DNA of 47,001 nt from JAVBLQ01 sp031553435 (GCA_031553435.1 JAVBLQ010000061.1:1-47001), one strand, 5' to 3'; shown: positions 9,556 through 18,617, counted from the stretch's first letter. Notes: generated by a model not told the origin, from the sequence alone. Made by a program: numbers and translations.

Positions 9556-9792
9556 ATGAATACTTTTGCTCAAAAATTAGATTTAATTCATTGGATTACA
9601 GAATTGAATGATGTGTCAATTTTGAATCGAATAAAATCAATAAAAGAAGAAACTAATGAAGCAGATTGGTGGGATTCTATCTCTCCTAAAGAAAAAGCTT
9701 CTATAGAAAGAGGTTTGGAAGATATTAAGAAAGGAAATATACATAGTCACTCAGAAGTAAGAACACATTATGAAAAGTGGCTTAAAGATTGA
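9556..9792 (+). CDS. antitoxin of a ParE/RelE-type module
   Basis: Small acidic protein of 78 residues, helical at the N-terminus, with a disordered charged C-terminal half (WWDSISPKEKASIERGLEDI, then SHSEVRTHYEKW). This fits the short antitoxins that pair with ParE-like toxins: the C-terminal part would wrap and inhibit the toxin, and the N-terminal part would dimerise and bind the operator palindrome upstream. Identification rests mainly on its size and its 23-bp overlap with the toxin gene. Confidence 0.75.
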   Translation: MNTFAQKLDLIHWITELNDVSILNRIKSIKEETNEADWWDSISPKEKASIERGLEDIKKGNIHSHSEVRTHYEKWLKD

Positions 9793-10072
9793 TTGGACAG
9801 ATGAAGCTTTAAATGCTTTAGAATTGACACTTAATTATTTAGAGATAAACTGGACAGATCGTGAACTTAAACAATTTTCTCGAAATTTGGAAAAAACATT
9901 GAGAATAATTTCAAATCATCCGGAAGGATTTCCTCAAAGTTTTAAAAATGAAGCCATAAGGCGTTGTATATTATCCAAACAAACAACAATTTATTACAAA
10001 GTAATGACAGATAAAATACTTATTATATCCTTATTCGATAATAGGCAAGATCCTCAGAAAAATCTATATTGA
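9770..10072 (+). CDS. ParE/RelE superfamily toxin
   Basis: Toxin of 100 residues with the ParE/RelE fold signature: an N-terminal strand and helices (IDWTDEALNALELTLNYL), the central IISNHPEGFP segment, the RRCILSKQTTIYYKV strand pair and the closing ILIISLFDNRQDP motif. ParE members poison gyrase and RelE members cleave mRNA; the sequence does not separate the two, though NRQDP near the end is usual for ParE. It overlaps its antitoxin by 23 bp. The module interrupts the pectin locus and has no evident metabolic link to it. Confidence 0.82.
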   Translation: MKSGLKIDWTDEALNALELTLNYLEINWTDRELKQFSRNLEKTLRIISNHPEGFPQSFKNEAIRRCILSKQTTIYYKVMTDKILIISLFDNRQDPQKNLY

Positions 10073-10091
10073 AATATCTTTTGAAGATTTC

Positions 10092-10132
10092 AAAAAGCGT
10101 GTAAGCAATATCCAAAAGTTTTCACGCTTTTT
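10092..10132 (+). terminator. terminator-like hairpin after the toxin gene, containing the right inverted-repeat arm
   Basis: AAAAAGCGTG (10092-10101) pairs perfectly with CACGCTTTTT (10123-10132) around a 21-nt loop, and the T-run follows. This fits an intrinsic terminator for the toxin operon. The same left strand is part of the 17-bp arm at 10094-10110 that matches 9455-9471 in inverse orientation. Confidence 0.6.
10094..10110 (+). repeat. right arm of 17-bp inverted repeat flanking the toxin-antitoxin cassette
   Basis: AAAGCGTGTAAGCAATA is the exact reverse complement of 9455-9471. It lies 22 bp after the toxin stop codon. It overlaps the terminator-like stem. Confidence 0.85.
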
Positions 10133-10161
10133 TATTTTATAAAAAAAATATAAAATTGAAA

Positions 10162-11517
10162 ATGAAACATATAATCACTTTGTGTCTTTGTATCCTTGTG
10201 TTTAGCTTCTCAAAAGCTCAACAAACCGATCTTCCCGCTTTTCCGGGAGCCGAAGGCTGGGGTATGTACGCCCAAGGCGGACGAGGAGGTATTGTGCTGG
10301 AGGTAACCAATCTGAATGACAGTGGCCCCGGCAGTTTCCGCGAAGCCGTGATGAATCCCAATCCACGTATTGTGGTTTTCAGGATTTCCGGAACTATTGA
10401 GTTGAAATCAAAATTGATTATCACTTCTCCATATCTGACTATTGCCGGACAAACCGCTCCTGGCGATGGAATCTGTATCAAAGGATTTCCTTTCGATATT
10501 GCCAATACACACGATATCATTGTCAGATGTATCCGCATCCGTCCTGGAATTGAATCCGGATTAATTGGGTCCGAGATTGATGGCGTTGAAGTTCGGGAAT
10601 CCTCCCATGTGATATTTGATCATTGTTCAGTTAGCTGGTCTAATGATGAGGGCATCAATAACTGGCATAAAAGTAGTTTTGTTACATTTCAGTGGTGTAT
10701 GATGAGCGACCCTCTCAATAAGTCCGTTCATGAGAAAGGAGCTCATGGTTTTTCTGCAACTATCGGAGGCTATAAGGCTTCTTTTCATCATAACATAATG
10801 GCTAATGGGATGGCCCGGAATCCCAGTATTGGTGGAAATAATCAGAACTTTACAGTCTTACTGGATGTTCGTAATTGTATTATTTCTAACTGGGGACATC
10901 GTTCTTGTGATGGAAAGCCACTCTCAATCAACCTTGTCAATAATTATTACAAACCGGGTCCGGCAACAAAAGAAAATGTCAAACACCGAATTGCCAAAAT
11001 AGATAATTCCGAGAAAATGGGTTTCACAGGCCTTTGGCATATTGAGGGTAATTATGTGGAAGGCTATCCGCAAATTTCCGCTGATAACTGGAATGGCGGT
11101 ATTGATTTTGATGAAGGGGCATCCAAAGAACGCAATCGTCAGCCGAATGCGTTCGAAACAGCTTTTGTTACCACTCAATCTGCTAAAGATGCTTATGAAT
11201 TGGTGTTGAAAAATGCAGGAGCTATTGCGCCTGAAAGAGACTCTCAGGATAAAAGGGTAATCGAACAGATCAAAACCGGAAAATATTTGTACGGAACCAA
11301 TGGGATTATTGATAATGTAGAGCAGGTTGGTGGTTGGCCGGAATTAAAAAGCGTACCTCCTCCTAAAGATTCCGATCACGATGGGATGCCTGATGATTGG
11401 GAAATTGCGCATGGGCTGAATCCGAACAATCTATCCGATGCTATCCTGGATAGTGGTGATGGATATACCAATATTGAGAAATACATCAATAGCCTTGTTT
11501 TGGAAGTGAAAAATTAA
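10162..11517 (+). CDS. pectate lyase, PL1 family (third copy)
   Basis: Secreted PL1 lyase of 451 residues, counted from the ATG at 10162; a TTG six bases upstream is less likely. The signal peptide (about 1-19) is followed by LPAFPGAEGWGMYAQGGRGG, the NLNDSGPGSFREA segment, AGQTAPGDGICIKG and VNNYYKPGP. A calcium-binding-like DSDHDGMPDDWE and DGYTNIEKY pair closes it. It has neither the N-terminal spacer of the second lyase nor a T9SS tail. The signal-peptide codons (about 10177-10205) read as a period-8 CTTTGTGT array like the hairpin arm at 5368. The last codons (from 11503) share 15 bases, including the stop, with the end of the GH78 gene. Confidence 0.88.
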   Translation: MKHIITLCLCILVFSFSKAQQTDLPAFPGAEGWGMYAQGGRGGIVLEVTNLNDSGPGSFREAVMNPNPRIVVFRISGTIELKSKLIITSPYLTIAGQTAPGDGICIKGFPFDIANTHDIIVRCIRIRPGIESGLIGSEIDGVEVRESSHVIFDHCSVSWSNDEGINNWHKSSFVTFQWCMMSDPLNKSVHEKGAHGFSATIGGYKASFHHNIMANGMARNPSIGGNNQNFTVLLDVRNCIISNWGHRSCDGKPLSINLVNNYYKPGPATKENVKHRIAKIDNSEKMGFTGLWHIEGNYVEGYPQISADNWNGGIDFDEGASKERNRQPNAFETAFVTTQSAKDAYELVLKNAGAIAPERDSQDKRVIEQIKTGKYLYGTNGIIDNVEQVGGWPELKSVPPPKDSDHDGMPDDWEIAHGLNPNNLSDAILDSGDGYTNIEKYINSLVLEVKN

Positions 11518-11536
11518 AAGTTAAAAGTTAAAAATG
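11503..11536 (+). repeat. heptamer array (TTAAAAG type) spanning a stop and a start codon
   Basis: From the last codons of the PL1 gene to the ATG of the next gene, the DNA runs as TTAAAAG units every 7 bp. The segment 11503-11517 (GAAGTGAAAAATTAA) is identical to 17587-17601 at the end of the unrelated GH78 gene. No opposing arm is present, so this copy is an unpaired half. Confidence 0.75.
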
Positions 11537-14500
11537 AAAAATTTATTATCATACATTATTCATCCGTGCATCGTGCATCGTGCATCGTGCACTCTTATTC
11601 TGTCCTTCGCCTTTTGCCTTTTGCCTTTCGCCCTATTTTCCCAGAATGGAGTGTATTATACAGGCAAAACGCTTTCCAATGTGGATTATCATCATGGGCA
11701 ATTAAGCCCCGCAGTCGGAACGCATAATATCCAAACCATGCGGGCCAACCGTCAACATCCCGGGAAATCCGATGGATTTGGCTGGACATACAACCATCAG
11801 TCTTTTCTGGTTTATTGGAATAACATGTATTATTTGCAATACTTAAGCGATCCGGTAGGAGAACATATTCCTCCGGGACAAACATTGATTCAGACTTCGA
11901 AAGACGGCTACAACTGGACAAAACCGGAAGTGGTTTTTCCCGAATACAAAATTCCTGATGGAACCACCAAAGAAGATTATCCCGGAGTTGCCAAAGATTT
12001 AACAGCCGTGATGCATCAACGCATGGGATTTTACGTGTCAAGCGATAAACGCTTGCTGACCATCGGTTTTTATGGTATTTGTTTTGATCAGAAAGATGAC
12101 CCGAATGATGGTAATGGAGTCGGCCGGGTAGTGCGTGAAATCAAAAAAGACGGAACTTACGGGCCTGTTTATTTTATCCGTTACAATCATGCGTTCAACG
12201 AAAAGAATACAAATTATCCTTTCTATAAGAAAAGTAAAGACAAGGGTTTTGTTAAAGCTTGCGACGAACTATTGGCAGACCCTTTGATGATGATGCAATG
12301 GGTGGAAGAAGGCGATAGAAACGACCCCTTGATTCCGTTGAAAAAACAATATAAAGCATTCAATTACTATCATTTGAATGATGGCCGCGTGGTTGCCCTT
12401 TGGAAACATGCTTTGACCTCGGTTAGCAACGATGGTGGAAAAACCTGGTCGGAACCGGTAAACCGGGCAAAAGGCTTTGTTAACAGCAATGCTAAAATCT
12501 GGGGACAAAAAACTTCCGATGGAAAATTTGCAACAGTTTATAATCCTTCCGAATTTCGGTGGCCATTAGCGGTTTCCACCAGTGAAGACGGATTGGAATA
12601 CAAAAACCTCTGGCTTGTTCACGGAGATATTACGGGAATGCGTTACGGAGGAAACTACAAATCCTGCGGGCCGCAATATACGAGGGGAATTCAGGAACAC
12701 AACGGAACCACGCCCGATGGTAATATGTGGGTAACTTATAGTGTAAATAAAGAAGACATCTGGGTTGCCAAAATTCCTGTTCCTGTTACAGACAAAGCCA
12801 TGTCGCATGCCGATGAAACTTTTGATTCCATGCCGCAGGGAAAAGAACTGGATACCTGGAATATCTACAGTCCGCTGTGGTCTCCCGTCAAAATTGAAAA
12901 AAGAAATGACGGCAAACGTTGGTTGTCTCTAAAAGACTGGGATTTATTTGATTATGCCAAAGCAGAAAGGGTCATTCCCGAATCCAAAAATCTGAAAGCA
13001 GAATTTGCAGTCATGCCTGTGCAAAATAATAAGGGAAATCTTCAGATAGAATTTCAGAATACAAAAGGTTTACCTTGCACCCGCCTGATTTTTGACCGGG
13101 ATAGTTTATTGAAAATAAAAGTGGGCGCCCGTTACAATACCATCCTGAAATATGAACCGAATCGACTTTATCAGGTTGAAATGGATTTGTCTGTTTTAAC
13201 CCGCAGTTTTACAATGAAAATTAACGGAAAAGACATTCCGCTGAAATTGTTTTTCAATCCGGTAGAATCCATTACGCGTGTTGTTTTCCGTACAGGGGAT
13301 ATTCCTTCAGAACCTAATCCGAATACTCTCGCCGACAGATACACCGATTTGCCCAATGCCGGAGATGAAGAACCCAAAGCAGAATATTATATTGCATACC
13401 TGAAAACATCTTCCGATAATACTTCTGCCATATTAAATACCGATGATTACAAAAAATACATTGATTATTTCAATACAATGGAAGGCGAAAATATCGTACA
13501 GGCCATTCCCAATGCTCAATCATGGAATTGGATGAAAGAAAATATCCCCTTCTTTGAATGCCCGCAAAAGAATTTTGAGGAAATTTATTATTTCCGTTGG
13601 TGGTCGTTTAGAAAACATATCGAAAATACGCCTAAAGGTTATGCAATAACAGAATTTCTGGTACAACGCAACTATGCCGATAAATACAATATGATTGCCT
13701 GCGCCATTGGCCATCATATTTATGAATCCCGTTGGCTGAGAAACAGAAATTACATCAACCAGGATATACATGTCTGGTTTCGTGGAAACGAAGGAAAACC
13801 GATGGCCAAACTACGCAAGTTCAGCAGTTGGACAGCTAACGCTTTGTATAATAAATACATGGTAGATGGCGATAAGAACTATCTGCTTGATATGTATCCC
13901 GATTTACAGCAGGAATTTACAGATTGGGATGATCATCTTTTACCTTCCGGTTTATATTGGCAGGGAGATGTGCAGGATGGTATGGAAGAGTCCATCAGTG
14001 GTGGCCGTAAAAAACAATATGCCCGTCCAACCATCAACAGTTATATGTATGGAAATGCCATGGCTCTTTCTGAAATGGCTAGAATGAAAGGAGATAACGC
14101 TTCTGCTGAAAAATATACGGCAAAAGCCAATCAGATCAAAAATCTGGTGCAAACTCAGTTATGGAACCCGGATAGCACCTTCTTCGAAACCTTAAGAAAG
14201 CCCGGAGAGTTTGCTCAGGTGCGTGAAGCGATTGGCTATATTCCATGGTATTTCAACTTGCCGGATAAAAACAAAAAATATGATAATGCCTGGAAACAAG
14301 TAACGGATGAAGGCGGATTTCTGGCGCCTTATGGCTTAACAACCGCAGAGCGTCGCCATCCCGAATTCCGGACTCATGGTTGTTGCAAATGTGAGTGGGA
14401 CGGAGCTATCTGGCCTTTTGCTTCTGCCCAAACCATGACTGCATTAGCCAATTACATGAACAATTATCCGGATCCCATCATGCAGGATTCTACTTATTTC

Positions 14501-14890
14501 CGTTTGATGGAGTTATATGTAGAAAGCCAATACCACAGAGGCCGTCCGTATATCGGTGAATATCAGGATGAAGTGACAGGCTACTGGCTGAAAGGCGACC
14601 AGGAACGCAGCCGCTATTATAATCACTCTACATTCAATGATTTAATGATCTCAGGATTAATCGGTTTACGTCCGCGGCCGGATAATACAATCGAAGTCAA
14701 CCCGTTGATTCCTCAAGACAAATGGGATTGGTTTTGTTTGGATAATGTTTCTTATCATGGAAAAAATATCACCATTGTCTGGGATAAAACCGGAGATAAA
14801 TACAATTGTGGAAAAGGTTTTTACATACTGGTTGATGGAAAATTAGTCGTAAAATCTGATAAACTTCAAAAACTAACATATCAATTTTGA
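11534..14890 (+). CDS. two-module glycoside hydrolase, BT1020-like (putative GH143 DHA hydrolase plus GH142 beta-L-arabinofuranosidase)
   Basis: Secreted protein of 1118 residues. Residues about 32-425 form a BNR/sialidase-like propeller with Asp-box-like pieces such as SNDGGKTWSEP, TSKDGYNWTKP and STSEDGLEYKN. A beta-sandwich linker (about 430-620) follows, then an (alpha/alpha)6 domain (about 640-1118) containing YWQGDVQDGMEESISGG and EYQDEVTGYWLKGDQERSR. This order and size match, from memory, B. thetaiotaomicron BT1020, whose propeller releases 3-deoxy-D-lyxo-heptulosaric acid and whose helical domain releases L-arabinofuranose from RG-II side chain D. A simple sialidase would not have the C-terminal module. 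The N-terminal codons contain two heptamer arrays (TGCATCG at 11565-11592, TTTTGCC at 11604-11633). It overlaps the GH78 start. Confidence 0.6.
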   Translation: MKNLLSYIIHPCIVHRASCTLILSFAFCLLPFALFSQNGVYYTGKTLSNVDYHHGQLSPAVGTHNIQTMRANRQHPGKSDGFGWTYNHQSFLVYWNNMYYLQYLSDPVGEHIPPGQTLIQTSKDGYNWTKPEVVFPEYKIPDGTTKEDYPGVAKDLTAVMHQRMGFYVSSDKRLLTIGFYGICFDQKDDPNDGNGVGRVVREIKKDGTYGPVYFIRYNHAFNEKNTNYPFYKKSKDKGFVKACDELLADPLMMMQWVEEGDRNDPLIPLKKQYKAFNYYHLNDGRVVALWKHALTSVSNDGGKTWSEPVNRAKGFVNSNAKIWGQKTSDGKFATVYNPSEFRWPLAVSTSEDGLEYKNLWLVHGDITGMRYGGNYKSCGPQYTRGIQEHNGTTPDGNMWVTYSVNKEDIWVAKIPVPVTDKAMSHADETFDSMPQGKELDTWNIYSPLWSPVKIEKRNDGKRWLSLKDWDLFDYAKAERVIPESKNLKAEFAVMPVQNNKGNLQIEFQNTKGLPCTRLIFDRDSLLKIKVGARYNTILKYEPNRLYQVEMDLSVLTRSFTMKINGKDIPLKLFFNPVESITRVVFRTGDIPSEPNPNTLADRYTDLPNAGDEEPKAEYYIAYLKTSSDNTSAILNTDDYKKYIDYFNTMEGENIVQAIPNAQSWNWMKENIPFFECPQKNFEEIYYFRWWSFRKHIENTPKGYAITEFLVQRNYADKYNMIACAIGHHIYESRWLRNRNYINQDIHVWFRGNEGKPMAKLRKFSSWTANALYNKYMVDGDKNYLLDMYPDLQQEFTDWDDHLLPSGLYWQGDVQDGMEESISGGRKKQYARPTINSYMYGNAMALSEMARMKGDNASAEKYTAKANQIKNLVQTQLWNPDSTFFETLRKPGEFAQVREAIGYIPWYFNLPDKNKKYDNAWKQVTDEGGFLAPYGLTTAERRHPEFRTHGCCKCEWDGAIWPFASAQTMTALANYMNNYPDPIMQDSTYFRLMELYVESQYHRGRPYIGEYQDEVTGYWLKGDQERSRYYNHSTFNDLMISGLIGLRPRPDNTIEVNPLIPQDKWDWFCLDNVSYHGKNITIVWDKTGDKYNCGKGFYILVDGKLVVKSDKLQKLTYQF
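11565..11633 (+). repeat. heptamer arrays inside signal-peptide codons
   Basis: Positions 11565-11592 are TGCATCG units repeated every 7 bp, and 11604-11633 are TTTTGCC-type units every 7 bp. Both lie within the first 34 codons of the GH143/GH142-like gene and encode its n-region and hydrophobic core. As 7 is not a multiple of 3, each unit is read in a different frame. Confidence 0.8.
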
Positions 14891-17601
14891 AAAAAATAGA
14901 AGGTACACGGTGCACGGTGCACGGTGCAGGAAAATATGCAGAATCTAAAGCCCCTTTCTTATGGAGAGGGGCTTGGGGAGAGGTGTGCTTAGTGTTATTA
15001 TTTCTTTTCATTAATATCACCTCTTTGCATGCTCAGATTCAACCCGTTGATTTGACTTGCGAGATGATGGAAAACCCTCTTTCTGTTGAAGTTTTCAATC
15101 CTCGTTTCGGTTGGAAACTGCTTTCCAATGCACAAGGTGAAAAACAAACAGCTTATCAGATTACAGTAACATCAGACGAAGAAAACATCTGGGATACAGG
15201 TAAAATAAATTCTGATCAAAGCCAATTCATACAATACAACGGAAAAAAACTTCGGAAAGGACAAACATACAAATGGAAAGTTCAGGTTTGGGACGCTAAA
15301 GGCAGGCCTACAGGAAGTCAAACTTCATCCTTTCAAATGGCCCCCGAATTTTTGCAAACCACACAATGGATAGGAGCCATTACACGCAAAGATGCAAATT
15401 TACCCACCGGTCGCCGTGATTTCCATTTGCCTTCTCTGAAAAAACAGGAAAATATAGATATATACAACAGCATAAATCCTCTGGCCTTGCGAAGCATTCG
15501 CTTAAGCAAAACAATTCAGATTGATAAGCCGGTGAAAAAGGCGACTGCATATGTTTGCGGACTTGGGCAATATAATTTTACCTTAAGTGGAATAAAGCTG
15601 ACGGATGATGTCCTTACTCCTGCCTGGAGTGATTATGATAAAACAGTCTATTACAATACTTATCAGATAAATCCTTTATTGCTGCAAGGCGAAAAAACGA
15701 TAGATGTTACACTTGGAAACGGATTTTACAACACCGTAAGTAACCGTTACCGGAAAGTTTGGGTATCATTTGGTCCTCCGACATTATTTTTTGAAATGTA
15801 TATCGAGTATGCAGACGGAACAAAAGATATTATCCAATCCGATCAATCATGGAAATACGCACTGAGCCCAACCACTTTTAATGATATTTACGGAGGAGAA
15901 GATTACGATGCCAGACTGGAAAAACCGGTTGAATGGAAACCTATTGTCGTACAAGAAGCTCCCACAGGCATTTTACGCCCGCAACAAATTCCCGGAATCA
16001 AACAAATGCAAAAAATCCCGGTGAAAGAAATGGAAATAAAATCAGATACGGTTATACTTTTTACGATGAAACAAAATGTATCCGGATACCCATACATCAA
16101 AGTTTCAGGGAAAAAAGGACAAACACTCAGGATGATTGTAGGTGAAGCATTGGATAAAGAAGGTTTTGTATCTCAGAAACGAACCGGAGGGCCTCACACA
16201 TACCAATATACACTGAAAGGAACCGGAATTGAAGAATGGCATCCTGAGTTTACTTATTATGGCTTTCAATACATTCAGGTTGAGGGAATTAAAATTGAAC
16301 AAATCAAAGATATTTATTCCTGTTTCATATACAATTCGACCAAAGAAACCGGAACATTCGAATGTTCGAATCTTTTGTTTAACAAAATACATTGGATCAT
16401 CAACAATGCAGTGAAAAGCAATATGCAATCAGTATTTACCGATTGTCCCCAACGTGAAAAATTGGGTTGGCTGGAAGAAACTCATCTCAACGGAGCGGTA
16501 TTACTATATAATTACGATTTAATCCAAATTTTCCCTAAAGTAATGCGGGATATTGCTGACGGACAAAGAAATAGCGGACTCATTCCATCCATAGTTCCCG
16601 AATATGTGGAATTCGGAGGTGATTTTACCGACTCTCCCGAATGGGGAAGCGCCGGAGTAATCGTCCCCTGGATGTATTACAAATTTTATGGCGATAATAA
16701 GTTGATCATCAAATATTACAATGTAATGAAAAAATATGTGGATTACCTGGAAACAAAAGCCGACCATTACATCCTTTCTCATGGTCTGGGCGATTGGTAT
16801 GATTATGGAGATCATCCTGCCGGATATGCCAAAAACAGTCCGATAGCAGTTTCCGCCACATCACATTACTATTATGCTGCTCATTTGTTGGCCAAAGCTG
16901 CCGAAATGCTGCAAAAACAGGAAGATCTGAAAACATACAGCACATTGGCTACAAACATCAAAAATGCCTTTAATGCTAAATTTTTTAATCAGGAAACAAA
17001 ACAATACGGCAGTGGGAGCCAGTTTTGTAATGCCGTTGCCATTTATATGAATATTGTCGAGCCACAATACAAACAAGCTGTACTCGAAAATCTGAAGAAA
17101 GATATCATACAAAGAGGCTATCGCTTAACAACCGGAGACGTAGGCAATCGCTATCTCTATCTCGCTTTGGCATTGAACAATGAAAATGAAATCCTGTATA
17201 AAATGCACAACCATGAAGAAGTTCCCGGATATGGTTATCAGGTCAAAATGGGAGTCACCACACTGACCGAACAATGGGATCCGAACCGTGGCAATTCATG
17301 GAATCATTTCATGATGGGGCAAATAGACGAATGGTTCTATCGTTCCCTGGCAGGAATCGAACCGGTTCAGCCTGGATTCAAAGAATTTACCGTTGCTCCG
17401 GTAATTATTGATGATTTGAAATATGTAAAAGCAACATATACAACGTTGTACGGAGATATAAAAGTAGATTGGAAACGTGAAAACAACCAATTCTTCATGA
17501 CAGTCGAAGTCCCCGTCAACACAAAAGCGACAATAGTATTACCCAACGGGAAACAGCAAAAAGTAGGTTCAGGAAAACACAACTTTGAAGTGAAAAATTA
17601 A
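14887..17601 (+). CDS. alpha-L-rhamnosidase, GH78 family
   Basis: Exo-acting rhamnosidase of about 900 residues. An N-terminal beta-sandwich (about 55-155, ENPLSVEVFNPRFGWKL) and a further sandwich domain precede the (alpha/alpha)6 catalytic domain. The GH78 signature DCPQREKLGW is at 519-528, with E524 and E531 aligning to the acidic pair of characterised enzymes and E795 (LTEQWD) fitting the base. The start is uncertain. No ATG precedes the signal peptide; a TTG at 14887 overlaps the upstream stop, and a GTG at 14983 begins just before the hydrophobic core. The first 32 codons are made of repeat DNA (TGCACGG units and an AGCCCCT/AGGGGCT hairpin). Rhamnose occurs in both RG-I and RG-II. Confidence 0.85.
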   Translation: MKKIEGTRCTVHGAGKYAESKAPFLWRGAWGEVCLVLLFLFINITSLHAQIQPVDLTCEMMENPLSVEVFNPRFGWKLLSNAQGEKQTAYQITVTSDEENIWDTGKINSDQSQFIQYNGKKLRKGQTYKWKVQVWDAKGRPTGSQTSSFQMAPEFLQTTQWIGAITRKDANLPTGRRDFHLPSLKKQENIDIYNSINPLALRSIRLSKTIQIDKPVKKATAYVCGLGQYNFTLSGIKLTDDVLTPAWSDYDKTVYYNTYQINPLLLQGEKTIDVTLGNGFYNTVSNRYRKVWVSFGPPTLFFEMYIEYADGTKDIIQSDQSWKYALSPTTFNDIYGGEDYDARLEKPVEWKPIVVQEAPTGILRPQQIPGIKQMQKIPVKEMEIKSDTVILFTMKQNVSGYPYIKVSGKKGQTLRMIVGEALDKEGFVSQKRTGGPHTYQYTLKGTGIEEWHPEFTYYGFQYIQVEGIKIEQIKDIYSCFIYNSTKETGTFECSNLLFNKIHWIINNAVKSNMQSVFTDCPQREKLGWLEETHLNGAVLLYNYDLIQIFPKVMRDIADGQRNSGLIPSIVPEYVEFGGDFTDSPEWGSAGVIVPWMYYKFYGDNKLIIKYYNVMKKYVDYLETKADHYILSHGLGDWYDYGDHPAGYAKNSPIAVSATSHYYYAAHLLAKAAEMLQKQEDLKTYSTLATNIKNAFNAKFFNQETKQYGSGSQFCNAVAIYMNIVEPQYKQAVLENLKKDIIQRGYRLTTGDVGNRYLYLALALNNENEILYKMHNHEEVPGYGYQVKMGVTTLTEQWDPNRGNSWNHFMMGQIDEWFYRSLAGIEPVQPGFKEFTVAPVIIDDLKYVKATYTTLYGDIKVDWKRENNQFFMTVEVPVNTKATIVLPNGKQQKVGSGKHNFEVKN
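14903..14985 (+). repeat. TGCACGG heptamer array and AGCCCCT/AGGGGCT hairpin inside coding N-terminus
   Basis: Positions 14903-14929 hold TGCACGG units every 7 bp, the same unit as the hairpin at 26025. A stem AGCCCCT (14949-14955) / AGGGGCT (14967-14973) follows at once. Both are read through as the first residues of the GH78 protein. Confidence 0.75.
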
Positions 17602-17684
17602 AAACTAAAAGTTAAAAATTAGTTTGTAAAATAGCTGATTCTTAACTCATAACTTTTAATTTTTAACTTTTAATTTTTAACTTT
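17592..17684 (+). repeat. heptamer-array hairpin (TTTTAAC/TTTTAAT type)
   Basis: The right part (about 17650-17684) alternates TTTTAAC and TTTTAAT units every 7 bp. The left part (17592-17622) is the imperfect complementary array and starts inside the GH78 stop region. It ends on the base before the ATG of the aldo/keto reductase gene at 17685. Confidence 0.75.
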
Positions 17685-18617
17685 ATGGAGTATAGAGAGA
17701 TAGGCAAAACGGGCATGAAAGTGTCCAATCTAAGTTTCGGCGCTTCTTCATTAGGCGGTGTTTTTCATTCGTTAAAGGAAGAAGAAGGAATTAAAGCTGT
17801 ACATACAGCGGTAGAAAATGGAATCAATTTTATAGATGTCTCTCCTTACTATGGACATTTGAAAGCAGAAATAGTACTGGGAAAAGCATTAAAAAGTATT
17901 GACCGGGGAAAATATTACCTATCCACCAAAGTGGGTCGTTATGGTGAGGACGGAGTAAATTACTGGGATTATTCTGCTGAAAAAGCAATACATAGCGTTT
18001 ATGAAAGTATGGAACGCCTGAATGTTGATTATGTAGATCTGATCAATGTTCATGATATTGAATTTGCCGATTTGGATCGGGTTTGTGAGGAAACTTTACC
18101 CACATTGGTAGAGATGAGAAATAAAGGAATCGCCAAACATGTGGGCATCACCAATCTGACTTTACGGCACTTTAAATATGTAATCGATCATGTTCCGGCA
18201 GGAACTGTTGAAAGTGTTCTTTCGTTTTGCCATTATTGTTTGAATGATGATGCGTTAGTTGATTATCTGGATTATTTTGAAGAAAAAGGAATCGGAGTAA
18301 TCAATGCCTCTCCGTTTTCAATGGGCCTGTTGACAGAAAGAGGAGCTCCTAATTGGCATCCGGCTCCAAGACCTTTGCAAGATCTTTGCAGAAAAGCGGC
18401 ACAGCATTGTTGGTCGAAAGGGAAATCCATAGAACAATTAGCGATCCAATATGCAGTCGTCAATCCTCATATAGCAACAACATTGTTTAGTACCACACGT
18501 CCGGAAGCCGTATTGCAAAACATCCGTTGGGCAAATGAACCGATGGACGAAGAATTATTGAAAGATGTACAAAATATATTGGAACCAAGATTCAGAGATA
18601 CATGGCTAAATTCATAA
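17685..18617 (+). CDS. L-galactose dehydrogenase (aldo/keto reductase)
   Basis: NAD(P)-dependent aldo/keto reductase of 310 residues expected to oxidise L-galactose to L-galactono-1,5-lactone. The catalytic tetrad is visible: D51, Y56 (DVSPYYG), K82 (STKVGRYG) and H123 (NVHD). The function comes from the order of the next three genes, which matches the Bvu0219-Bvu0222 L-galactose pathway reported in Bacteroides vulgatus, and from general likeness to plant L-galactose dehydrogenase. L-fucose shares the ring configuration and remains an alternative substrate. It overlaps the lactonase gene by 16 bp. Confidence 0.75.
   Translation: MEYREIGKTGMKVSNLSFGASSLGGVFHSLKEEEGIKAVHTAVENGINFIDVSPYYGHLKAEIVLGKALKSIDRGKYYLSTKVGRYGEDGVNYWDYSAEKAIHSVYESMERLNVDYVDLINVHDIEFADLDRVCEETLPTLVEMRNKGIAKHVGITNLTLRHFKYVIDHVPAGTVESVLSFCHYCLNDDALVDYLDYFEEKGIGVINASPFSMGLLTERGAPNWHPAPRPLQDLCRKAAQHCWSKGKSIEQLAIQYAVVNPHIATTLFSTTRPEAVLQNIRWANEPMDEELLKDVQNILEPRFRDTWLNS

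Noticed and set aside
9455..10110. Insertion sequence
   Set aside because: There is no transposase and no target duplication; only a toxin-antitoxin module lies between the repeats.
11565..11633. CRISPR array
   Set aside because: Units are 7 bp without spacers, and they lie inside coding sequence.
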